Source of the DNA: a virus
DNA: 25,872 bases
Virus record (IMG/VR): IMGVR_UViG_3300020171_000122
Coordinates: 1-25,872 of that record
Reading direction: 5' to 3' (one strand)
This document shows positions 13,490 to 21,294 of the stretch, piece by piece. Below the pieces are notes generated by a model that worked only from the letters and a program-made list of their open reading frames with translations, had not been told where the DNA came from and made no database searches. Within the stretch, counting starts at the first letter, position 1. Each line of letters starts with the position of its first letter. A program made the translations under genes and the position numbers.

Positions 13490-14905
13490 CTACAGTCCTC
13501 CCAGAACATCGTCCAACGTCAGACCCCAGTCCTTGAAGGACATGACCCAAGCTGTCGGGTTTCCCCGAATGATCCGACGCATCTCCTCGGGGTCACTGAT
13601 CGGCGGCTGTTCTTGTGAAAAACGACGCCGAACGGCATCCACCGCCTTTTTGACCCGATCCTCTTTGGGTTCCCCTGTGTCGACCTCGTCTTCTTCATCC
13701 ATATCGCCAGCCACAATCCTCTCGGCTGCGGAAGTCAGCGTCTGGAACTTGCCACTGGCCTGCTTCTTGGCGATCCTGACTTCCTCGACTTGCGCCTCGA
13801 CTTCCTGATAGATTCGAGTCCTGACAACCGGATCACTGATATTGTTTGGACTGTCTTTCGGTCGACCCTCACCGGCCCAAACATCACCCGCCCGTTTGAG
13901 TGCGAGCGCATACTCATTCAGCAAGAATGATCCCTCCGCTGAACTTGTGGCGTTTGGGGGAATGAGGGAGACCACGCCAGTCATCGGTCCAAGTTCACGT
14001 CCGGTCGACATCGGCATGGTTTGATCCGCTTTCGGCATCTGCGAAATATCGAGCCCCTTACCCACGGCTACCGATGGCGTTTGACTTAGGCGTCCCATCG
14101 TTTCCTCTGCCGCTGTCCGTTCAGACGCGGAGATCGGCGTGAGTTTCCCTCCAGTGTCCTCGGGGGGTTGATTCTGGGCAGCAAAAAGAGCCGTTGCCAC
14201 GGAGCCGGGATCAGACCGCAACGCCGCCTTGAAGTAGAGTTTCTGCTTGGGGCTCATGTCCGGATCGCCATCTACCTCCTTCTCCAGTTGGTCGAGCATC
14301 TCATTAAGCTTCCGCGTCTTCTCTTGTGTCTGAGATTCAACGCGACGGGTTGACCGCACCCTCTCCATTTTCTCAACATGGTCCAACTGGTCCTGAATCG
14401 TCTTCGAAAGGCGGTCGGAGAGTTTCGGTGGCAACTTCTGGGCCGCGACACGGGCCTTAGTTAGACCCTGTGCCATCGCCTCCATGTCGGGATTTGCCAT
14501 CGCGTCTTCGATCATCTGTGCAACGGCGTCATACTCTGCCTTATTGCCACCGTACAGGGATCTCCAAGCACGGTCTTCGGCAGCCGGTTCCTTGTCCAGC
14601 AGGGACTCTTGGAAGGTGCGTCCGGCCTGGGCCTCCTCTTTACGACGAAGACCCTCCTGGATGTCCCGGCCCGTCTGAAACTCCTGCACCCTCTTGGTCT
14701 GCTCCGTCTCGAACTGCCGCTGTTTCTCGGTCTCCTTCCCGCGTTGCTTCTGCTGCCAACGAGTCGCCAGAATGTCGGTGAGGTTACGAACCGCCTCCCG
14801 CCAACTCTGCCTACGCCCCTGTCGTCTCAAGAGGGGCGCGAACTCCTTCAACTCCGGCAATACGTCCTTGCCCGAATACGCTAAGTCCCAAAGATCAGTC
14901 GGCAT
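13490..14905 (-). CDS. Coiled-coil internal virion-like protein
   Basis: A 471-residue protein, strongly helical and charged, with long coiled-coil stretches (about 50-120 and 165-210, rich in Glu, Lys, Gln and Arg) and a Pro/Ser-rich middle. No enzymatic motif, signal peptide or membrane segment is seen. The start is supported by GAGGTGAGAG before the ATG. It lies between two other large helical proteins, the usual place for the set of internal or ejection proteins downstream of neck and tail genes. I cannot match it to a named family; a portal- or head-associated structural protein is an alternative. Confidence 0.65.
   Translation of the reverse strand: MPTDLWDLAYSGKDVLPELKEFAPLLRRQGRRQSWREAVRNLTDILATRWQQKQRGKETEKQRQFETEQTKRVQEFQTGRDIQEGLRRKEEAQAGRTFQESLLDKEPAAEDRAWRSLYGGNKAEYDAVAQMIEDAMANPDMEAMAQGLTKARVAAQKLPPKLSDRLSKTIQDQLDHVEKMERVRSTRRVESQTQEKTRKLNEMLDQLEKEVDGDPDMSPKQKLYFKAALRSDPGSVATALFAAQNQPPEDTGGKLTPISASERTAAEETMGRLSQTPSVAVGKGLDISQMPKADQTMPMSTGRELGPMTGVVSLIPPNATSSAEGSFLLNEYALALKRAGDVWAGEGRPKDSPNNISDPVVRTRIYQEVEAQVEEVRIAKKQASGKFQTLTSAAERIVAGDMDEEDEVDTGEPKEDRVKKAVDAVRRRFSQEQPPISDPEEMRRIIRGNPTAWVMSFKDWGLTLDDVLGGL
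13497..13501 (-). promoter_or_regulatory. Ribosome binding site deciding a GTG start
   Basis: GGAGG on the minus strand lies within the end of the upstream gene, 8 bases before GTG at 13488, and one base separates that GTG from the upstream TAG. This supports the GTG rather than the ATG at 13509 as the start of the large internal protein. Confidence 0.6.
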
Positions 14906-14922
14906 CTCTCACCTCGACATAT

Positions 14923-16788
14923 CTATAGTAGGAAGGCTAGCATCGCACCAAGGCCAGCGATGTCCGCAAATATGGACGGGTCATCCGTCGCTTCAGCGGC
15001 GGCCAAAGCAGCTCGGATTTGTTCGATCTGGATATTGTAGCCCAGCATTGCCAGAGCCTTCTGGGTCGCGGTCGCCATCTTCTGCACGTCGATCTGTTCT
15101 CCCGCGATCCACTTCTCCAGTTCGAGTTTAGAGATTCCCAACTTCTCCTGAATGTCCTGATCACGCTGCGTCAACAAAAAGTCATTGGCGATCTTCAATT
15201 GCTGAAGGCGGTTCGTCTCGTCGATGTTGATCGCGGACAGTGTCAGTTCCCCCGTCTCAATGAATTTCTTCAGTTCCTGATCGTCGAGTTTCAGCCCAAA
15301 CTCGCGCTCCGCGTCCAGCTTGAACTGTTCAAACTTGGCTTCGTCCAAGGTCGCCCCACGCAGATCCATTTCCACCTGATGCTTCGCGAGATACTCCTGA
15401 AGGCTCTGTCCGGCCTGGTTCTTGATTAGTTCGATGTTCTGGCCAGACATTGCGACAGCCAAGTTGTTCTTCGCCGTCTGGCGCTCTGTCTGGAGCGCCG
15501 CAGCTTGGAGTCCGAAAGCCAGTCCCTGTTCACGCGCCGATTTCTTAGCCGCACCCAGCATTTCCTGCGTCTTGAACTCCCCCTGAACCATCATGCCCGT
15601 CGCTTCCGAACTGCGACCCATGCCCCGCCCAGAAGCACCAGACAAGGCGGCCTGAATGGCTTCAGACCCTTGGCGCCGAATCGTCGCTTCCTCTTCCCAT
15701 GAGAGCGTGCCGACACTCTGCATGAGATTCGTGAGGAACTGATCCGTGATGTCATTGATCCGATCCTTCGGCAACTTCTTCTGAATGTCGTCCCACAACT
15801 TCGAGAACTCAGGTGCAGCAGAGATCGGCGGTGTCTCCCCATCTGCCGGCGGAGGTTCCGTCACGGGTGCGGTCTGAACAACCGGTCCCGTTCCACCCCC
15901 TCCCGCACCAGCCGCAGCCACGGCTGCATCCGCCTGTCCTTTCGCAAGCGCTTGCTGGGCGGTGTCGATCTGATTCTGATCTCCACTGGCAACCGCCCGG
16001 TCATATTCCGCCTGGAGAGCAGCGATCGCGTCCCGGGCCCTATTCGGATCAGAGGATGTTTGGGGCTGGTTTACAGGAGGCGTAGCGGTCGGCATTTCGG
16101 GCGCCGGTCCTTGATTCGTCTCGTTTCCCGGTCTGATCAACGTCGTGACCATGGGCAAGAACGTGTCCTCAAACTGCTTTTGTTCCTCCAAGAGATCATA
16201 ATACCGATCAAGCCAACTCTCAGACCCCCGGTTGGGGTCATTTGCCAACGCCTCATACGCTGCACGATGAGAGTTCACCCACTGAGTCCATTGCCCAAAC
16301 ATTCCCGGATCGGCTTGCGCCAACCATTCCGGAGCCGCATAGAGTCTCAACTCGTGCTGTGAATAGACAGACTCGGTCTGCCCGCCTCGCCTTTTGGACT
16401 TTTCCTTAAAGTAGTTCGTAACCTGTATCTTTTCCCCAGTGTCCGTATAAAAAACAAACGGCGTATAGGAGACCCCAAAATCGCCACCGGAAGCGTCATG
16501 TAGATTCATCGTGTTCGGACCCACAGGCTCATACGAAATGTCAGTCCAGGGCAGGGCCGGTACGTCTGGCGTCGTCCCCTCCGGCGGTGTCGGAGTCCGA
16601 GCACCGGGGTCCGTTGAACCGCCAGTGCCGCCACCAGCCGTCTGCACATCCGACGTTGTCGATGGAGTGGTCGCCACTCCCGTGTTGGCGGTCCCGACGC
16701 CGGTATTCGTCACCATGCCCGGATCAGGAATCGCCGCCGGAGCATTCAGTATCTCTTCTGCCGCAGTTTTTGCACGACTTTTACCCAT
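14923..16788 (-). CDS. Internal virion / ejection-like protein
   Basis: A 621-residue protein. Residues about 15-80 are a disordered Thr/Pro/Gly/Val-rich leader, followed by a domain with LHDASGGDFGVSYTPFVFY (about 95-113), another disordered Pro/Gln-rich linker, then a long helical region (about 330-600) containing ASGRGMGRSSEATGM, a pattern I associate with podophage internal proteins in which the central helical domain begins with a Gly-rich turn. The C-terminus ends in a hydrophobic FADIAGLGAMLAFLL, which could insert in a membrane during ejection. Start supported by TAGGAGAT. No signal peptide. Neighbouring genes on both sides suggest a virion component; the exact role is inferred. Confidence 0.65.
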   Translation of the reverse strand: MGKSRAKTAAEEILNAPAAIPDPGMVTNTGVGTANTGVATTPSTTSDVQTAGGGTGGSTDPGARTPTPPEGTTPDVPALPWTDISYEPVGPNTMNLHDASGGDFGVSYTPFVFYTDTGEKIQVTNYFKEKSKRRGGQTESVYSQHELRLYAAPEWLAQADPGMFGQWTQWVNSHRAAYEALANDPNRGSESWLDRYYDLLEEQKQFEDTFLPMVTTLIRPGNETNQGPAPEMPTATPPVNQPQTSSDPNRARDAIAALQAEYDRAVASGDQNQIDTAQQALAKGQADAAVAAAGAGGGGTGPVVQTAPVTEPPPADGETPPISAAPEFSKLWDDIQKKLPKDRINDITDQFLTNLMQSVGTLSWEEEATIRRQGSEAIQAALSGASGRGMGRSSEATGMMVQGEFKTQEMLGAAKKSAREQGLAFGLQAAALQTERQTAKNNLAVAMSGQNIELIKNQAGQSLQEYLAKHQVEMDLRGATLDEAKFEQFKLDAEREFGLKLDDQELKKFIETGELTLSAINIDETNRLQQLKIANDFLLTQRDQDIQEKLGISKLELEKWIAGEQIDVQKMATATQKALAMLGYNIQIEQIRAALAAAEATDDPSIFADIAGLGAMLAFLL

Positions 16789-16797
16789 CTCAATCTC

Positions 16798-18192
16798 CTA
16801 ATTCCCTACCGTCGTCCACTCCACTCGGTATGTCCCACTGGCGATATAGCAATGCTGAATGTAGAAAGAACTGTTACTGTCATGTGACCCGTCGGCATAC
16901 AGGGCCACCCAGAGTGTGTCGAAGTTGGCCGGGACACCGCCACCACCAACGCTCGTCCAGCTTACACCGGCCCGGTAACTCGACGCATTCGTGTAGGTCT
17001 TGCCAATGTTCACAATGGTGAAATTTGTAGAGGTACTTAACGTTACTAATCCATGCGCCATCAGTGTGTCCCCGGTCTTGGACCAGAGCTGAGAGGGCGT
17101 CGCGCGCGCAGACCAAGACGTAGTTCCAGAACCGTCCGTTATCAGACATTCGGCCGATGCACCGTCGTTTCCCGGAAGAGTGAGGACCCAATTTCCGGCC
17201 AAGCCAAAAGGTGGCATTACAATGATCCAGTCTCCCGGTACCTCATCGTAAAGAACAAGCCGTGCGGGCTGCCCACCACCAAATGGTTTCAGCGAGAAGG
17301 TTGACGAAATCGCATCAATGTTTTGGCCTCCCGCTGACAGAATGATCTTGTTGTTCTGGGTACTCGTCACGGTTGCCGAGTACAGGGTGTCGGTCTTGAC
17401 CCCACCCGTAAACCACATCCCCGCAGACGTGTCCTTGTAGTCCGACCGAAGATAAGGCCCATCGATCCTTACTGATTGCGCCCCGGTTTTGCCGGTTACC
17501 GTATCGACCGTGATCGCAGCATTGAACCGAAGGCCATTAGACGTGTCCTTGTAATCAGATCTCAGGTAGGTCAAAAGCTGAGATGGGTATACTGGTTTCG
17601 CCCAACCGAGATATCCAGGTTGGGTTTGGTAGGCTAACGCCTGACCAATTGTGTCCGGTCCAGCAGCGGGAAGACTCACAGCCCAACTGGAGGAAATGTC
17701 AGGATAGGCCCTAAAGGTACACCGAGATGTTCCGTTGGCGGTTGCCTCCATGAAGGTAATCGCAGCGGGGTCTCCGCTGGCACATTTGAAAACAACTGAA
17801 TTCAACGCCGAACCCGAAGCAATCGAATCGGTTATAGGTGCACCTATGAAGTATAGCCCAACCGATGTGTCCTTATAGTCCGACCGAAGATAAGGCCCGT
17901 CAATCCTTACCGACCCCGCCCCGGTTTTACCGAGGATTGTGTCAACAACAATGGCTGCATTAAACCGGAGGCCGTTTGACGTGTCTCGATAATCGGATTG
18001 CAGGCAGGTCAGAAGTTCGGCGTAGGTGGCCGCTTCCAAAGAGTCGATCCTGATTCTGGCGCGGTTGTAGATTTCCGTCACCGTTCGGTCCAGAAACGCC
18101 GGATCGTTCTGTGTTACTGGCCAGGGATTGACCTGTGATAGAGCAACGCTGGCCACCAGACAAAAGATGCCTACCCAGATAACCCTATTCAT
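16798..18192 (-). CDS. Secreted repeat protein, putative tail fibre
   Basis: A 464-residue protein with a Sec signal peptide (MNRVIWVGIF, hydrophobic core, likely cut after ALS at about residue 19). Two copies of a 52-residue unit (64-115 and 210-261) each contain SDYxDTSNGLRFNAAI, VRIDGPYLRSDYKDTS and a Gly-Lys-Thr-Gly-Ala turn; SDYKDTS-like motifs occur four times. The C-terminal part (about 290-464) is Gly- and beta-rich (GNWVLTLPGNDG, YRVEWTTVGN), like fibre tip domains. The start at 18192 overlaps the upstream stop by 8 bases. Context between the beta-propeller neck protein and internal proteins suggests a tail fibre or tail appendage. The signal peptide is unexpected for such a part. 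Confidence 0.75.
   Translation of the reverse strand: MNRVIWVGIFCLVASVALSQVNPWPVTQNDPAFLDRTVTEIYNRARIRIDSLEAATYAELLTCLQSDYRDTSNGLRFNAAIVVDTILGKTGAGSVRIDGPYLRSDYKDTSVGLYFIGAPITDSIASGSALNSVVFKCASGDPAAITFMEATANGTSRCTFRAYPDISSSWAVSLPAAGPDTIGQALAYQTQPGYLGWAKPVYPSQLLTYLRSDYKDTSNGLRFNAAITVDTVTGKTGAQSVRIDGPYLRSDYKDTSAGMWFTGGVKTDTLYSATVTSTQNNKIILSAGGQNIDAISSTFSLKPFGGGQPARLVLYDEVPGDWIIVMPPFGLAGNWVLTLPGNDGASAECLITDGSGTTSWSARATPSQLWSKTGDTLMAHGLVTLSTSTNFTIVNIGKTYTNASSYRAGVSWTSVGGGGVPANFDTLWVALYADGSHDSNSSFYIQHCYIASGTYRVEWTTVGN
17410..17565 (-). repeat. 52-residue module, copy 2
   Basis: Encodes residues 210-261 of the same protein, near-identical in protein to copy 1 and separated from it by a unique 94-residue segment. 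Confidence 0.85.
17848..18003 (-). repeat. 52-residue module, copy 1
   Basis: Encodes residues 64-115 of the 464-residue fibre-like protein. It matches copy 2 (17410-17565) in most residues; differences are largely synonymous, so the module was duplicated and kept under protein-level selection. Confidence 0.85.
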
Positions 18193-19843
18193 CCGCAGGC
18201 CCCTTGTACACACCCTCAAGTTCAATCCCATAGATCGACATTCCCAAACTGTCGTCCAGCGCCAACTTCATCATGATCGCCGTCCCGGCCACGGTCGGCG
18301 AAACCCGCTCGTTATCCCAACACCACAATGTCGATGCACAACTCAGCGCCGTTGAACTCACCGACGAAGTCGCATTATCAGCCCACCATGACAGGGCGAT
18401 ACTTGATGTGCCCGCATTAGCGTTGGCCCCCTGGAATAGAACCCGGCTTATCTCTTTGCGCTGCGACATCGGACCAATGTTCAAAAACCCCGAAGTCCAT
18501 AGAGCCGGTATCGTGGATTTGCTATCAGAGTTGCCGCTCGGATAAGAACCAACCCTCTCATAAGCTGCTGAATCCAGGACAAAGAAAAGGCGGTCCGACT
18601 GCGTGGCAAAAGAGTAGAATTGAGATGACGCCGTGTAAGTGACCAAGGGCATTGAACCATCTGTATCATTACCGGAAATACCTGAAATCGGGGCCGCGCC
18701 ATCACCGAAAATATACTTTAGCCACGACCCGGTAAGAGGATCATACACAAATACCCGATGCCCATAAGGATCAATTTCGGCCCGACTTGTTCCATTCCAC
18801 TTCGGCAAAGTGACGTAAAACTTGTTCCGGAAATAAGCCACACTCGTTGATTTTACCTTCCCGTAACCACTGGCCAGAGAATCCCTGAACCAGTAATCGA
18901 GGTCTTGGGAAATCTTTCTAACGCCACTGCCATCGCAGGTGTAAACCCCATCGATGGCCACGAAGACATGATAAGTCCCGGCATTGGCAACGGCATTACG
19001 GGATATCAGCCCCGTCGTGGAAATGGGATCAATGGAGTAGGGGGCGTTCGTTTCGGGGGAAAGCGCAATCCGATAGACGGCGTGCTCCTTATAGGCGATC
19101 AAATACGGGCCAAGCGGTTCAACCCGCATCAGTACATCACCGTCATCCTGATTCACATAAACGAACCCCGAACCGTACTCCGTCCCGATGCTGTCAAAAT
19201 CAATGTCAAATTCCGGGTTCCAGAGAATCTTATTCTGCCACCCCCAATTCGGGTGGGAACCATACATGTAAATCCTGTCTTGGTGAAGTACAAGATAATC
19301 GTAGTCACAGGGCTTTCTGACCACGACTCTCAGATCAACAGGAGAACCAGGTCCAAACAAATAAATCGAATCGTAGACCGGATTACTAAGAATCAGAGTG
19401 TCCTTGAATGTCACAAATGATCCGGGTTCAGTACTATTACAAAGAGGATTGCCCAGCCCCGGAACAATCGTATCCCAAATACCTTGCCCATCATACGTAC
19501 AAAGAAGCTTCGTGCCGCTAATTGCAACTAGATAGTCATAGTCGAATATCAGATTCGACAATGGTTTATAAAAGTAGAGAGCAGCAATCCGAAAATCGGA
19601 GGAAAGCACAGGCGGAATGATATTCTGATATCCCTCTCGTTTCCTTAGGTAGGTCGATGTCCCATTGGAAACAATATCGAAGTTCTTCATGTCCGTGGCT
19701 GTTCCGGGACTCTGGGAGAACAACTCCGATTCCCGGGGCCACGTGAAGTTCTCGATTCGATAGGAGAACCTCTGCCCCGTGTTCGACTGGGCAACAGCCA
19801 AACAGGGGAACAAGAGCATCAGGAAAGGAAGGAATCTTCTCAT
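18185..19843 (-). CDS. Beta-propeller neck/tail protein (P22 gp10-like) with signal peptide
   Basis: A 552-residue protein resembling phage tail-stabilisation or tail-hub beta-propellers that sit below the adaptor. Typical landmarks are MKNFDIVSNGTSTYLRKREG (about 51-70), a central region with LIAYKEHAVYRIALS and GLISRNAVANAGTYHVFVA, then IDGVYTCDGSGVRKIS, and a final ALWTSGFLNIGP segment. Residues 1-19 (MRRFLPFLMLLFPCLAVAQ) form a textbook Sec signal peptide with an AVA cleavage site. That is unexpected for a protein that must bind the portal-adaptor complex. The ATG at 19843 shares one base with the upstream TGA; a GTG one codon earlier is also possible. It is tightly linked to the adaptor-like gene before it. 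Confidence 0.8.
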   Translation of the reverse strand: MRRFLPFLMLLFPCLAVAQSNTGQRFSYRIENFTWPRESELFSQSPGTATDMKNFDIVSNGTSTYLRKREGYQNIIPPVLSSDFRIAALYFYKPLSNLIFDYDYLVAISGTKLLCTYDGQGIWDTIVPGLGNPLCNSTEPGSFVTFKDTLILSNPVYDSIYLFGPGSPVDLRVVVRKPCDYDYLVLHQDRIYMYGSHPNWGWQNKILWNPEFDIDFDSIGTEYGSGFVYVNQDDGDVLMRVEPLGPYLIAYKEHAVYRIALSPETNAPYSIDPISTTGLISRNAVANAGTYHVFVAIDGVYTCDGSGVRKISQDLDYWFRDSLASGYGKVKSTSVAYFRNKFYVTLPKWNGTSRAEIDPYGHRVFVYDPLTGSWLKYIFGDGAAPISGISGNDTDGSMPLVTYTASSQFYSFATQSDRLFFVLDSAAYERVGSYPSGNSDSKSTIPALWTSGFLNIGPMSQRKEISRVLFQGANANAGTSSIALSWWADNATSSVSSTALSCASTLWCWDNERVSPTVAGTAIMMKLALDDSLGMSIYGIELEGVYKGPADE

Positions 19844-20547
19844 CACTGCGCCGCTGTCGTCTGCCCAGGTTGCTGCCGTTTCAACGCCACATGGTCACTG
19901 TACATCTTGTAGAATAACTGAGCCCGATCCGTCTGCATGTCCCGCATGGCGCACCAGGCCGAGGCCAGCAAAACGACACTGACCAAATCCTCCTTGGCCA
20001 CGGAGACCTTGACTGTGTCGTTATCGAGGTCCTTTGGGACCCGAAGCATGTAGACGAAGATTGAATCCCCCCCGGTGGGACTCTTGCCTAAAAGCAGATT
20101 TCGTCCAGCAATGGAGTAATAGGCGAGCATCGTTCCGGTCCCTGGTTTCCCGATAAGTTCCGGTGGAATGTAGCTCAGGGCGTGTTCCTGTCCTCCGGCT
20201 GCGGCCGCATCCTTGACCGTCACTCCCGCAACACGACCGGACATGATCGTATCAATGGGACTGGTGCCGGTGTGGGCAAGCTCATATCGCAGCACATTCG
20301 CCGTGGTGACGATCGTGTCGATCCGCACCGTGCTGCGTTCCCCCAGCGCAATCATGGCCTCCTGTTGAGCATAGTTCAACATCCGGTTGATGGTCGTGTC
20401 GCCAATGTATATCGTCGAGGGTTCCCCCAAGAGGTCCCGCACAAAGTAGCGCATCTGACCGCGGTTCGACAGGAGGGTCTGGGACCAAGCCCACGAACCC
20501 GCCCACAAGAGTACAGCGGCAACAACCATTGAAACGATCTTCCTCAT
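19843..20547 (-). CDS. Adaptor-like neck protein with signal peptide
   Basis: A 234-residue protein. After residue 23 it follows the pattern of phage head-tail adaptor proteins: an N-terminal helical part (MRYFVRDLLG, then INRMLNYAQQEAMIALG), a beta-rich middle with YIPPELIGKPGTGTMLAYYSI and LLLGKSPTGGDSIFVYML, and a C-terminal helix bundle (LVSVVLLASAWCAMRDMQ). Yet it begins with a strong Sec signal peptide (MRKIVSMVVAAVLLWAGSWAWS, cut before QTLL). The ATG at 20547 is preferred over a GTG just before it because GGAG is 6 bases upstream. Function is inferred from the fold pattern and position after a second adaptor-like gene; the signal peptide makes its site of assembly a puzzle. Confidence 0.75.
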   Translation of the reverse strand: MRKIVSMVVAAVLLWAGSWAWSQTLLSNRGQMRYFVRDLLGEPSTIYIGDTTINRMLNYAQQEAMIALGERSTVRIDTIVTTANVLRYELAHTGTSPIDTIMSGRVAGVTVKDAAAAGGQEHALSYIPPELIGKPGTGTMLAYYSIAGRNLLLGKSPTGGDSIFVYMLRVPKDLDNDTVKVSVAKEDLVSVVLLASAWCAMRDMQTDRAQLFYKMYSDHVALKRQQPGQTTAAQ

Positions 20548-20574
20548 CACCGACTCCTATTCACTGTACGGGTT

Positions 20575-21246
20575 CTAGATCGAACTACGGGATCGCCCAC
20601 TGTCGGAGTAGTCGTCCCATCCCGGGTCGACGCCAAAGCGCATCGTCAGTTCGTTCGATGTCCGATCCGAGAAGATCGCCGTCTGGAGAGCCGCTTGGGC
20701 GGACTGCATGAAGGCCAGGCGGGCCTCTGCCGTCCCCTGCATAAGAGCCGCACAGCGCTCCAAAACCGCCTGCTCCATGTAAGAAGGAATCTTCCCCAGG
20801 TATGCCGTATCAGAGGTTCCGTCGTAGATGATACTGACATTGTACGCCTGATCCGGTATGCGGAACCAGTAGATACGCCACTTCTCCCCCGCCGATTCCG
20901 TCTTGACGATTTTGCACGTGGTTGGCTGCGAATTCTGGAAATTGGCGGGATAGGGGAAGCTTCGGTCAAAGGACTCCTCTTCTTGAATGTCCACCAGACA
21001 GGGCAAACTGGCGGTCTTGATCACGACACCACGGATCGACTCAAAGTCGGCCGGCAGTTCCGTGTAGGCTTGGGCGGCAATTGTCGTGGTGTCCTTCTGC
21101 CGCCGTTTCACCTTCCAGCGATAGGCACCCCAGACGGCCGCAAATCCAATCTCAATCGCGGTATCGGCCAACTTCCCGAGTTTGTCGTCTTTCAGCCCGG
21201 AAGTGCTGATCGACATCAGGTAGTTCTTCAGATTCGCCACATCCAT
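20575..21246 (-). CDS. Head-tail adaptor-like protein
   Basis: A 223-residue protein placed directly after the capsid gene. It has the layout of tail-tube-A/gp4-type adaptors: N-terminal helices (LKNYLMSISTSGLKDDKLG), the beta segment AYTELPADFESIRGVVIK (about 60-77), WRIYWFRIPDQAYNVSIIYD (about 125-144), and a C-terminal helical part (IPSYMEQAVLERCAALMQ). No signal peptide. It would join the portal to the tail. The ribosome binding site is weak; translation may depend on the hairpin-bearing gap after the capsid gene. The second adaptor-like gene follows 27 bases downstream. Confidence 0.75.
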   Translation of the reverse strand: MDVANLKNYLMSISTSGLKDDKLGKLADTAIEIGFAAVWGAYRWKVKRRQKDTTTIAAQAYTELPADFESIRGVVIKTASLPCLVDIQEEESFDRSFPYPANFQNSQPTTCKIVKTESAGEKWRIYWFRIPDQAYNVSIIYDGTSDTAYLGKIPSYMEQAVLERCAALMQGTAEARLAFMQSAQAALQTAIFSDRTSNELTMRFGVDPGWDDYSDSGRSRSSI

Positions 21247-21254
21247 CGTTTATT

Positions 21255-21286
21255 CAGGGGATAGGGCCCCTCGACCCCATCCCCTG
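21255..21286 (-). other. Hairpin between capsid and adaptor genes
   Basis: An 8-bp perfect inverted repeat (CAGGGGAT at 21255-21262, ATCCCCTG at 21279-21286), extended inside by GGG/CCC after one mismatch, gives a GC-rich hairpin with an 8-base loop just after the capsid stop. No T-run follows, so it is not a complete intrinsic terminator. It may slow polymerase, reduce downstream expression relative to capsid, or protect the capsid mRNA end. Confidence 0.55.
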
Positions 21287-21294
21287 CCTCATTA

